Shown here: positions 47,701 through 59,700 of the stretch, piece by piece
Layout: every line of letters starts with the position of its first letter
How positions within the stretch are numbered: position 1 is the stretch's first letter
Source: Acanthaster planci
Taxonomy: Eukaryota > Echinodermata > Asteroidea > Valvatida > Acanthasteridae
Direction of reading: 5' to 3'
NCBI RefSeq assembly: GCF_001949145.1
Contig: NW_019091507.1
Location: forward strand, 464,950-528,949
DNA length: 64,000 nt
Notes under the pieces: generated by a model
Told to the model about the DNA's origin: nothing
Databases searched by the model: none
Seen by the model: only the letters and a program-made list of their open reading frames with translations
Made by a program: the position numbers and the translations under genes

Positions 47701-50700
47701 TGTCACAGCTGTGGTACAAGTATTTCCATATCCATGGTCAAAGTGGGCAGAGCCCCATTGTCACAGCTGTGGTACAAGTACAGTACATGTACGTAGCAGT
47801 TCATGTGTTTCAATGCAAAATATTGCTGGAACTGTGCATGTATACTTGTGCATGTATTTTGCTGTCATAAAATGTTCTTGTCTTTGATTTAACGTACGTG
47901 GTACTAGGACAGCTAGTGAGCAACCCTGTCTCTCAAACATTTTCAGTGAGTTACCAGTACAGTAATTTGCAGTTCACAGTTGATACAGAAAATCCCTCAA
48001 ATATTGACTTAGTCTTTCCACAATGACATCACAGTAGCGATGTGCGTATTTTACATGTAGTTCAGGGGCTAATTTCATAGAGCTGCTTAAGCACAAAATT
48101 AGCTTAAGCGCGAAAAAAACCTTGCTTGATAAATCAGGTTACCAGCCAAAAGTATGTGATGTATACTGTTCTGGAATTATTTTTACAGTACATGTAGCTG
48201 TCTTTTGGTTAGCATGACAATCAGATAGAGTTTGAGCTGGTAACCTTTGGTTTTTTTTTTGTGCTTAAGTAGCTCTATGAAATTGGCTCCAGTTGATATT
48301 ATTTCCACAGTGTTCGGAAATAAATTGCGTCCATGTACCTGTAATGTACATGTATTCTTAAATATCGCATTATACAGTGAGGTCTCTGTGCACTTGAGAG
48401 TCAACAGGTACAAGTATAGTCTGCTAACATGGCTAAATCGTTTCATATTTGGGCAGTTTTGATGTGGTACATGTACATGGCAAAACATTGTAATACCGGT
48501 AAATGCATTGAGAAATAAGGTTTAAACAGGCAGTGAAAACTGTTGGGGGAGGGCAGGAGAAAAACCCATGCGGACATGGGAGCCTTATACAGTACCAGTG
48601 CATACATGTGCATGACCAAATCTGGACATGTACATGTACCGGTACATGTACATACATGTACTGGAACGTACGTGTACTGGTACATACACACCGGTATGTA
48701 CTAGTGGTGACTGTAATCATGAATTGACCTTGCTTACATGTACATGTACATGTACAAGTCAGCCATATTGAATTGAAACACTTTATTTTGGGAACCTAAG
48801 AAAAAATATGGTACCTGTGTTGTGAAATTACATGTACACAGCATATTGATTATTGGTTGTTACACTGTACCGTAGTTAATGATTTGCAATCTGTAAACGG
48901 TAACCTGACAGCATGCGGCGGGATGGTCTGTGTGCTTTGGCTGTGGGTACCATCTAGATCCTGTTCATTTACAATGTACAGTCATGACAGTATATACATG
49001 TATGTACATGTACATCATGCCCTATCAGTCACTGCATGCACTTGAATGAGAACAGTGCCAATTTTTTTGCAACGCTACTGCCCTCTTGTGATGGTGAGGG
49101 AGCGTGAAAGTTGCTATTGCCACACAGGATTTTCTTGTACATGTAAATATTATGATCAAATTTTTTTTTTTTTGGATAAAAACAGCGTTGCATGTAACAA
49201 GTGTAAATAGGTGTTGTAAATTAAAGATTGACAGTTGTCGTTCTGACTTTCTACTTGGTAAGAGTAAGAACTGTGTTCAGCCTCCAGGAGTAAATCACTG
49301 TGTAAATCCATGTGATCGTCCCTTTAATTTGTAATGTCTGACAGACAAACTCGCCACAGTATTAAAGCAATTAATAAGAGCTGATTATGGTAAGAACGAG
49401 CATATTTCACATGCACTGTGCACGTACTAGTACATGTACATGTACATATATGTACATGTACTTGCACTGACTCACTTAAAGTGGGGTACCCGGTACATTT
49501 CATGTGCATGTAATACCAACACAAGCACTTGTGAATACTGTACTAAAAGTACTTACATGTACTGTGTTATAGTACCTGTCCTTGGGAGTGGTACATGTAC
49601 ATGTACAGTATATAAATGTAATTGTGGCCCACATGATACAAGAGCATGCTTGAACTGCTGTTTCATGGTATGGGTAGCACACTGCCACTAGTTTACTGTA
49701 ATTGGCACCTGAAAGTGGAGACTAATAATATTGAGTGTTTGGCCACAGGAATCAACATCTTTTTTCCCCTCCTATTGTTCTCAAGTCCAGCCATGCATTG
49801 AGCTACTTATAGTTTAGTACCAGTTTGTAAACAGGTGGTCACACCATTAGGCATGTTAGGGCTGTTCAGTATTCCAGAGATCTCCTGGATCTATGTAAAT
49901 TGCATGCATTGTGTGTGCTTGCTGATGTAGACTGATTTGATTTGATGCGCCCACATTTGTACTTCCCTTGTTGACCATCTGCACAGAATCTGGATTTCAC
50001 TGTGGACTCAGTCTACATGGTCTAATGCACAGTATACATACAGTGTATACATGCTGTACAATGTTTATTGTTCATTATTAATACATTTATACATGTACAT
50101 GTATGTACCTCAAATTAGCCAAAATGCTTGTACTGTACTTGTATCCCCCCCTCCCTGGTGGATTTTGGCTCATGAGATAAAGAAACTCTGTTGGAAGATT
50201 CAGGACTGCATTATACAGTACATGGATACACGTACCTGCATAGTACCTGTAGGTCAAACCAACGCTTTAAATAGCACCTAAATCAGTCGCAAATGTGACC
50301 AAAATTTTGCTCATGCGATCATATTTTCACCATCCAGTCGCCAATTGCCACGTACAAGTATATTTGAACAATTTTGAGTATGCTTAAAAGCAATGACTAT
50401 GTACTCAAAGTTCGTTCCAGAAAAGTAGAAATGGCAGGGCAAGTCACACCAAGTGCGCGTGCTGTACATATACAAGTACCATACTTAACATGTATATGTG
50501 TCGCGATCACGCGCATGGTTTGTTTGGTTCCCAATCTAAACATACGTTGTTGATGCACTGTATACGGACACCAGGGCCATTCTACAAACCACGGCATAGC
50601 ACGGGCTCCATTTTTTGCTGTTTTTTGCTGCAATGTAAATGAAACCCGAAACGGAGCTCATGCCGGAATTAAAGGGGGCCGCTGTGATTTTGAGTGTCAG

Positions 50701-53700
50701 AAATAGCACAATTCATGCAGCAGGGTGTCCTACGACACTGAAACTACGGACGTCATAACGTCCGTGGCTGAACCGTTGGCAAAAACCCTGATTTCGTGGA
50801 TTCACCTCATTGGCCCTTGTATGCAAGTTGTGTGGTGGACGTATGCCGCGCCAAGTCATGATTCTTCGGCATGGATGGACAATGTAAACACAGGGTATTT
50901 ATACTACATGTGTGTACGTACGTTCATGAATATTCAGCACACGTGATTACTAAATTTTCATAAAAGTGCTGGCGCCTAGATTTTCCCCATTGGTAGCCAC
51001 TGGCTCCCAAAGTATTTGGTAGCCAGTGGCTACCAAATACTGTTTTTCTGTTCAAAGGGTTGGGTTGAACCTTGCTTCAAGATTAAATGTACTGTGTGTG
51101 TAAGCATACATGTATGTACATGTACATGTAGAGGTTATTGTATACCGGTACATGAACAAATGGGCTTGGTGTCTGATTTCTATAATCTGATAAAAAAACG
51201 TTTTTGGCCACTTGTTATTTACAAATTATTGGCTGTGATAGATATCTACTGGTACTAGGTTGCTTGCAAGAAATAAACAATAAAAAGTTAGGGCCAGTAC
51301 ATTTTTTTATACACATTTTATGAGTAAAAATTTTCCGCAACCACGACATAACCGGTATGTACCGGGACACTGTAGATTGTTTGTGTCCTAATGAAAACAA
51401 AAAATACTATGCAATACTACATGTACTATGTAAACAGCATAAACCACACACGTGCTCCTGTGCAGAAAAGGTGACAGAAGCGCACTATGAAGACATAATG
51501 TAGTGGTACAGCACCGTACATCACATACCGGTGCTGCGTGTAAACCACATATTGGTACCGGTACATAAACGTGTGCATGTACAAATCTACATATACATGT
51601 ACAGTATGTACCGGTACATTTATGTACATGTAAATGTACCCTTGTGGAGAATGCAGGATGTACATGTACTGTATATGTACCATACCTTCAAACTGAAAAC
51701 AAGCGTAAAATACTTATCAAAATCAATTTTTCATACATGTTCATTTCACATCCTAGATTTCATATAAAGAATATACTGTACAGGTACACCAACATGCTCA
51801 TGTATGGTACAGATCTACATGTACATCACGTGCCTCTAACCTGTACAAACCAGTACCTTTCAACCTCTACCTGGAAACACATGAAGTTTTACTGATATTG
51901 ACATAATCTCATGTGATGTTGAAAGTACATGTACACGTATGTGATCTTTCATTTGTCTACACACACATCTGTCTTGGTATAATGCGGTGGACAAACATTC
52001 CTTGTGTCATTTTAGGGATTTTAACTTCCTTGTATGTGTATGGTACCTGGGGCCAATTTCATAGAGCTGCTTAAGCACAAAATTTGCTTAAGCGTGAAAA
52101 AACCTTACTTGATAAATCAGGTAACCAGCCAAAACTCCATGTGATGTGTATTGTTTGGGGATTGCATTTAGCTATTTTTTGGTTAGCATGACAATCAGAT
52201 AGAGTTTGAGCTGGTAACCTTTGTTTATTAAGCAAAGTTTTTTCCCCGCTTAAGCAAATTTTATGCTTAAGCAGCTCTATGAAATAAGCCATTTGCGAGT
52301 TAAATTTGAATAAAATCTGGTACACTGAGTTCTTTAAATTCACGTAAACATAACAACTTGAATTCCCCATACTAAAACCACTGTTGCTGTACCTTGTGAG
52401 TCGAGGCAAGCTTTTGCTTGGTTATGAAAGAGACGCCTTGCAACAATACACTTTTCTCAATGGATAAGAACGGCACAGAGGAGCCAGTCCATTCCAGAGA
52501 TGGTGGTCACTATGCAAAAGCTTGCCCGGAATCACAAGGTATAGCAACAGTGTCTTTAGTCTGGGGAATTCAAATTGTTATGTTTCTGTGCAATCAGATA
52601 ACACAGTGTACCAGATTTTATTCAAATTTAACTCGCAAGTGGCTTTTTGGCCCCAGATACATGTACACAGGTTCAGTATCAGCACTAGTGCAAAACAAAA
52701 ATTATGGAAGCCACATCAAGTGATGCTTTGTCTTTTTCCTTTTGTCTTTTCCCCTTTGTCTTTTCTCTTTGTCCATTATGTGCCAAATGCAGCCAGGATG
52801 GCAAGGGTTTCCAGCTCATCTCGCCCAAGCCCCGAAACCTGCCCCACCAGCGCTGGACTTGGGCTGACAAGCTGCGCATCAACAGTGCCATCTGGAGGTG
52901 CTGGCACATTCAGTGTGAGTCTTTATTCTCAACCCCATTTTATAGTGTACATGTTCAGTCAGAAAGAAATCTGTGTAGAGTGAGAAGTGCTACATTTTTA
53001 AAATGGGTGATGTTTTTGAGCTAAATTTAACTGTTAAAGTTCATAAATATTCAAGACTGTGTAGCAATTCCTATTGGTCGTAAATCTTATAATTCATTCA
53101 CTTTGTTCCTTCATTCCTCAGTTGTCAAAGGAAAAAAGCCGATGGGCTGTCACTTTGATTCACGCCTTCCTGAATCCAGACCAACGCTACAGGTGAGATC
53201 ATAGTTTGTTGGTTCCAGCTCAGGCTCCATACCTTCACGCTGCTCATATCTTAACTTCCAATTAATTGTTTTACAATTCCCAACCTCCTGCTGAGAGCAG
53301 TCCAAATTCAGTTTCAGCCAAACAGAGCATGGGGTTTTGAGAGATTTTGGAGGAGTGAGAGGAATGCAGGGGATTTCCCTAGTGCACATGGGAAAGTTGC
53401 ACATCGGAGGATGTAGGAATTAAAATGTACATGTATTGTATACGTGCATGTCAGCATGTATTTTTATAATGCTTGAGATGTACACATTTCATCACCAACC
53501 AGGCAGCCTCATTCCACCAAGATGGTGGGTATTGGACATGGAGCGATGATGAGCTCATCTGCAAACCACCCATACACCACCTTTACACACATGTATTTGA
53601 CTTAACACCTTTTTCGTCCAGTGTGTTGTACAATTTCTCTTTCGTTCCAGGCTGATGCGATCCAGAGTGGCCGGGGCACAATCGGCAGCATCCAATACAA

Positions 53701-56700
53701 CCAATCACAGGTGGGCTCTGTCGTCCGTGATTATCGACGATGGCGCCTCTATCACATGGACACCAGCAAGGTGAGTCCTACTCTGACCTCGGGAAATTTT
53801 GTTGGTAGCTGTGGCCAGTCAAGTGGCCCTGTCTGTATTGAAAGCCAAACCCGTACCATAATATGCAGAGTGAAATTTACATTCTTGTTTTACACGTGTA
53901 ACATCAACATGAATGTTCCTGGCTCAAATCAGCTGAATTTCAGTGCTCGTTTTGCTGTTATACTACCCACTTTCACAGCACATGTGAATTCAATATTTAA
54001 AGCGTGTAAAATGGAAGCAGTTTGCAGCAGAAGTGTTCATGTGCAAAGAGTCGTGTGTCCCATCCCTATAAAACCCAAAGTGTTAGAGGAAAAGCGTGAT
54101 AGAATTGAATACCTAATTCACTTTTAAGGAAGAACAGGTGCTGTTGAGCAGGAGGACATATTTTCTAAGATGTTACCCTGTAGTATCTGGAATAGTTAAT
54201 GGTTTGACAGTTCAGTTTGGCTCAAGCTTTGCCGTTGTTGCACTGCTTGGTTTTGGCAGATTTTGAAAGTGTTCGAACAAACCCTCTTTTCAGTAGGTAT
54301 TTGTGCTTTGGCTCTGTCCCCCTGTAGCCTGGGACGAACCCCTCCCAAGTCGAACCAGTCGAGAACCCAGAAGAAAATGCATTCAAACTGGACACGCCCC
54401 ACCCACCCCTCTCCCCCATGGCCGCCCGCACCCTCCTCAACGATGACCTCTCAAAGGACTTCTCCGACACGCTCTTCATCAGCAAGAAGAAACATTTCAC
54501 GGTTCTGCATCCCAAGAAAATCGGTGTGTGAGAGCAGCGTCTTTAATGGCTAATCCATGGTGTACATTCTATCAAAATTCTAGTGAAAATTGGAGGGTTG
54601 GGGACTGTTGCATCAACTTTAAATGGCTCAGCAGTTAATGCCAAATTAACTATTTGATACCATCAATAGAAGCTGTAGTTAGTGCAGATTCCATCATACA
54701 TCCATGCAGGGATGGATACTTTGGATTTGTGCACATTCAAATGAAAATTGGATTCGTGAATTCCATGCCGTTAGCGTGCATAGGACAGCACACCCAGTGC
54801 ATATCATTTCTAGTATCTCGAAAGCCTTTTTTTACCAGACCTCATTTCACCATGTACAGTTTTGTTTTGGACATCACCATTTTTTGCTCAGTAAAATGAT
54901 TATCTTTGCTTATCTTTGCAGCCCGTCATGTCTACAATGCTGACATCTTTCAGCCAGGGCTGATGCAGCTTGAACCAGACTTTGGCGACGACTTCATGGA
55001 CACGTTAGACTCCATTCAGGGTCAGAAAGAAATTGCTCAGTCTAATTCAAGTTCATTTTGAAACTTAAGAGGAAATCTACCCATTGTACTCCTGCTGACA
55101 ATCTTTGAAGAAACTTGTTGGTTCTGTAATGCATCGTGCCGCCATGATACAAATTTTAAGTTCCCTGGATGTATTTACAGCACTTACATTGAGTTTGCAA
55201 CTCCATTTCTAGAAAGGTATTATGTCAGAACAACCTGGTTGTTCTTTGTATAGTGTTAGTACCAATTTTTCATTGTAATTTGGAGCTAAAGCTGTACTGC
55301 TTAAGCTGACTTTTCTGTCTGTCCCTCCCCCCAGATACATTGTGTAAGACGCCCACCAAGGTAGACCTCCGTAGCCTGATTGAGTTCAACGAGGACTTGC
55401 TTGGTACAGAAAGCATAAGCGCCTTTAGTGATTCACTCCTTGGCCCGCTCACGGTGAGTCGGTGCTCATATACAGAAGTGGACCCACCACATCATTTGAA
55501 AAATGAAAACAAAATCTCATTTTCAAATGAAGGTGGGTGCTAAATGCCCTTTGTAATGAAGCGCATAAACGGTCAGGAATTCCAGGGATGACAAATACTG
55601 ATGGCCTGTATGCTGTTCTCTTCCTTAATTCTATTTTCGCTGCTGGGGATTGAAGGATGTTTATTTAAAGTCACAAAGTTAGTGATCACGCCTTCATTTG
55701 CAAGTTGTGAGAGGAGAACTGATTTCCATTGTACTATTTTGTTTCCAAACTTAACTGACTTCAAAAAGGCAATGTGTAGGCCCTCAAAGGATGCAAAATT
55801 GAACATGTAGTCGGCATTGCTAAATTGTGTAGCATTCGTTCGATTCAATTCCTCAAACCACTAAAATCACATAATTCCCTGTCAAGACGGTGAGTGGGAT
55901 TAGTTTTCACCCTTGTCCTATATTGGTTGCTGTCCCTGTTCATCGTGGGGTTTTTTTGGACCAGCTGCAAATTCCTAGAAAAACCTCGCTCTCATGTTGT
56001 GTTAGCAGCCAGATCCTGCAGATTGAGTTGGAGAGCCCGTTTTCACTAATTTGGTTTCAGGTTACATTTTAAAGAGAAAACCAAGCTCTTTATTTTGACG
56101 TATCACTTAATTTTGGCATGCTGTTAAAAACAGGTGGTGGTTCCTTATTTATTTACAATGTGCAAGATATTTTTAATGGCCTTTGAAAAAGTGGGTCTGG
56201 CGACTTAGCACTCTCTTCAATAGGTTAGATCACATTTACAAGGATTACAATTACTTTTTGGCTGGTCAGACCGTGAGTGAGGAAACCACCGAAGCCCAGC
56301 AGGATCCAGTGCCAGCCTCCGTCGTATCAGCCCCTTACCTGGTCACTGTCAGCCCCAGGCCAGCCAGCGTGGCCCGCAATCTCTCCTTCCCGTCTTCCCC
56401 AGCTGCCCCCATCAGCTCGTCTGCCCAGCTCTGGGATCAGGCCAACTTCCCCATGCCCACCTCTGCACCAGCCTCCACCACCCTCAAGCAGTTTTCAGCC
56501 AGCGCTTTTGCCCCGCAGTCGACGTCCTCTGCATCCTCGGCCATGACCTCTGGGGCTGGGCTTGGTCAGATGCCGCCGATCTTTGAGGTGTCGGGTGCAG
56601 GCACTGGCAGCGGAGGGATGGCCATGCAAGTGGACGTGGTCCCGTCACTGGGGCAGCAGAATAGCTCTGTCACCTTTTCCCAGTCACAAGTAAGTTGAAG

Positions 56701-59700
56701 AAAAAACACAAGAGAAACAGTCTTACATGTATTTAGGAAAGAGAATATGAGTGCTATTTAGTAGGGCTGTAACGATTCGCCGATGCATCAATAATCGCGA
56801 TTCTAAAATGTCATGATGCGGCATCGCAATACAAAAACGTGAATCGCGATTTTTGGGGGGAGGGGGAATTATGATAAAATGGGCAGTGAGTTGAAAATAA
56901 AGTTAGGGCAAATAGAAATTTAAAATAATTAGCTTTATATTTTTAATATCACCTGTACTGATTACTCTTGCAAGAAATGGTTTGCATGGGTTTAGCATCA
57001 CGGACACCTCGCCCCACGTACATGACGTAGGCCTACCTGGCAATAGAACACAAAAGTGACAGTCGCGCATGCATCGTGCCACCAAACCTTCACACCGATC
57101 TGGGTATCATGAGGAAATTTGATGAATATCAGACTTCATCCTTTCATTTGTCAAACCACACCAGTTTATCAGGTTTAGACAGGTTTTTTCTTCCTTTCGT
57201 AAGTGCTGTTTTTTTCTACGCGATGCTATACGATCCTTGCTTCAAACACCAAACAGTACTAGAGCTCTGTAATGCACATGAGTGAATTTACATGCATATG
57301 CACATGTACAGTACCGTCACGTGCCTACAGTGATCTAGTGTGGCTGGGCTCAAAGCGCAAGCCTTGTGTATAAACAAACACCATCCTGGGACCATCCAGT
57401 CATTGTGTTGTGATTGGCTCTCAATGGAACTTCAATATTTATACTTGTGTCAGTGGTACTCATTACAGCTGTTCGCGTGTGAGAATAAGTAGTGACTGAA
57501 AATCTCCACTGTTAGTACATTTTTGTTTTCGTCGACAGAGGGTTTCTTGACAACTGGCATGGGATGCATGTCATGCATCATCGTGCAGGTTTTGTACGTA
57601 CTTTCAAACATTTTTGGATATTAACTTATCGAAATGTCAGTGCAACACAAATACATAATTGTCTGCAGAGGCTCTGACTTGGATACAATCTTTGACAAGG
57701 GCGATCCTCAAGTTAAAAATCCAAAGAAAACACAGTGCTGGAATACACCGCAGACCATCAAAATCACTTTGTAATTAAAATTAAAAAGATCCTCCACCCT
57801 AAACGTTTTGACCCCAAAACTTTAGAAGCAAAAAAAAGTGACTACCCACCTACAGTACCCAACTTATTTTTTTCAATGTAATAGGAAGCATAGATGTTAT
57901 TTTGTTTGGCCTAATGTTAATAAACGTGAAACACTTCAAGAGAAATAAATGCAGTTTTGTGTTTAATTTTGTGACTCACCTTGCAGAAGCTTCTTGTCCT
58001 CATCACCTTTAAGCTTTCCATTGGTAATCTACCATTGGTAAGTTACCATTGGTAAGTTACCATTGGTAAGCTACCATTGGTAAGTTACCATTGGTAAGTT
58101 ACCATTGGTAAGCTACCATTGGTAATTTACCATTGGTAAGCTACATGTACCATTGGTAAGTTACCATTGGTAAGCTACCATTGGTAATGTACTATTGGTA
58201 ATATACCATTGGTAAGTTACCATTGGTAATCTACCATTGGTAAGCTACCATTGGTAAGTTACCATTGGTAAGCTACCATTGGTAAGCTACCATTGGTAAG
58301 TTACCATTGGTAAGTTACCATTGGTAAGCTACCATTGGTAATTTACCATTGGTAAGCTACATGTACCATTGGTAAGTTGCCATTGGTAAGCTACCATTGG
58401 TAATGTACCATTGGTAATGTACCATTGGTAAGTTTTCATTGGTAATCTACCATTGGTAAGCTACCATTGATAAGCTATTACTGGTAAGTTACCAATGGTA
58501 GATTACCATTGGTAATCTACCTTTGGTAATCTACCATTGGTAAGTTACCATCGGTAAGCTACCATAGAGGGATCATGCTTTTAGCGTCGATCTGTGTACT
58601 TCCACGTTTGAAAACGAGGCTGTATGTGTCAGCTTCAATTATTAATTCGATCAGACGATTGAAAGTAAGGAGTCAAGACACAAAATACGCAAAGGTATGT
58701 TAAATTCAGACTTTTCAGGCTGCAATGTTTGTAGAAGAGTCTTTCAGGATGAATTGACACGTGGGATCAAAAGAGAAAATAATGGCAATCTAACGCGAAT
58801 TAACGTACATGTACCTGCGATGGTCGTTTATCTTGTGCAGTGGGCGTGGCACTACACTTACAAACCGGATACTGCATGTACTGTGTCGACTCCGCGGGCG
58901 CGTGCGATGAAGTTCAACACAGACAGCCTCGGTTTCGATGCCGATGTGCGCAGACAGCACTAATGTGAAATCCATCATTGGTAGGCTACCATTGGTAAGC
59001 TACCATTGGTAAGCTACCATTGGTAAGTTACCATTGGTAATCTACCATTGGTAAGTTACCATTGGTAAGCTACCATTGGTAAGTTACCGTTGGTAAGCTA
59101 CCGTTGGTAAGTTACTATTGGTAAGTAACTTACCAAACTGGTGAATTGTTTTAAACTGGCTTTCGTCTTATTGGCTTCTTTGTTTTTACGATACATATCA
59201 TGATACGTATCGTATCGCAACCCAAGTATCACGATACGTATCATATTGTGAAAATGTGGTATCGTCACACCCCTACTATTTAGTGAGGTTTGATCAATTA
59301 TTCGGGCTACAAATTCACATGAGAGAACATTGCAACATGAAGAAGGTTCACTGCAAACATTTTGTGACAGCAAATGTCCTGCATTTTTTGCATTCACCTG
59401 AAGTGTTAACCGAGGTCTAAGTTGCTGCCGTTTCCCTGATGTGAATTTGGTCATACGGCATCATTTCAATTTGGATAGGAAACTGGGGCAAATGCTTTGA
59501 CTTACCTGGGGTCTCAGGACTACAGTAGTTAGATCCTTTCTGTTTGTATTTGTTCATTTTGTGTAAAACCCCAATTTTTTCCCTTTTTATCTGTGAACAT
59601 TTAAGAATACCGGTATGTTAAGAATAAGCTCCTTAGCTAAGAGACAAAATGCTTGTGGAAAATTTAAATAAAGATGTGCGTACTCATGTATGAATGCATG

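Larger units (their letters stand above)
44460..52000. repeat. Cluster of TACATGTA / ACATGTAC palindromic short repeats
   Basis: Runs such as TACATGTACATGTACATG recur many times, for example near 48629, 48735, 49433, 49592, 50092 and 51115, often with ACCGGTAC. They are short, scattered and symmetrical, and occur elsewhere in the window at lower density. Confidence 0.7.
41788..52792 (+). other. Mondo intron 1 (about 11 kb)
   Basis: The donor is GTATGA and the acceptor TGCCAAATGCAG. The intron is dense in TACATGTA/ACATGTAC palindromes, mainly 44.4-52 kb. It contains tandem repeats at 41907-42110, 43385-43785 and 47603-47781, MITEs, a tRNA-like relic and an interspersed repeat at 45 kb, listed separately. 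No exon or other gene is supported within it. Confidence 0.8.
56762..59275. mobile_element. hAT-like element of about 2.5 kb in Mondo intron 8
   Basis: The ends TAGGGCTGTAACGAT and, inverted, TAGGGGTGTGACGAT form terminal repeats. An exact 8-bp target-site duplication CTATTTAG flanks the element (56754-56761 and 59276-59283). Subterminal ATCGCGAT/ATACGTATCGTATCG repeats occur at both ends. No transposase frame is visible; the interior is largely satellite. Confidence 0.88.

Noticed and set aside
47510-47887. 125-codon frame through the 60-bp repeats
   Set aside because: It is a repeat artefact inside a large intron, with no domain and no splice context.
53504-53640. A possible extra Mondo exon reading AASFHQDGGYWTWSDDELIC after CCAACCAG
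   Set aside because: The YW resembles the EGxYW motif of vertebrates, but the only good donor (GTGGGT) gives phase 1, while exons 3 and 4 meet in phase 0. Adding it would break the frame.
58017-58560. CRISPR-like array
   Set aside because: The repeats are contiguous 14-mers without unique spacers, within a eukaryotic transposon.
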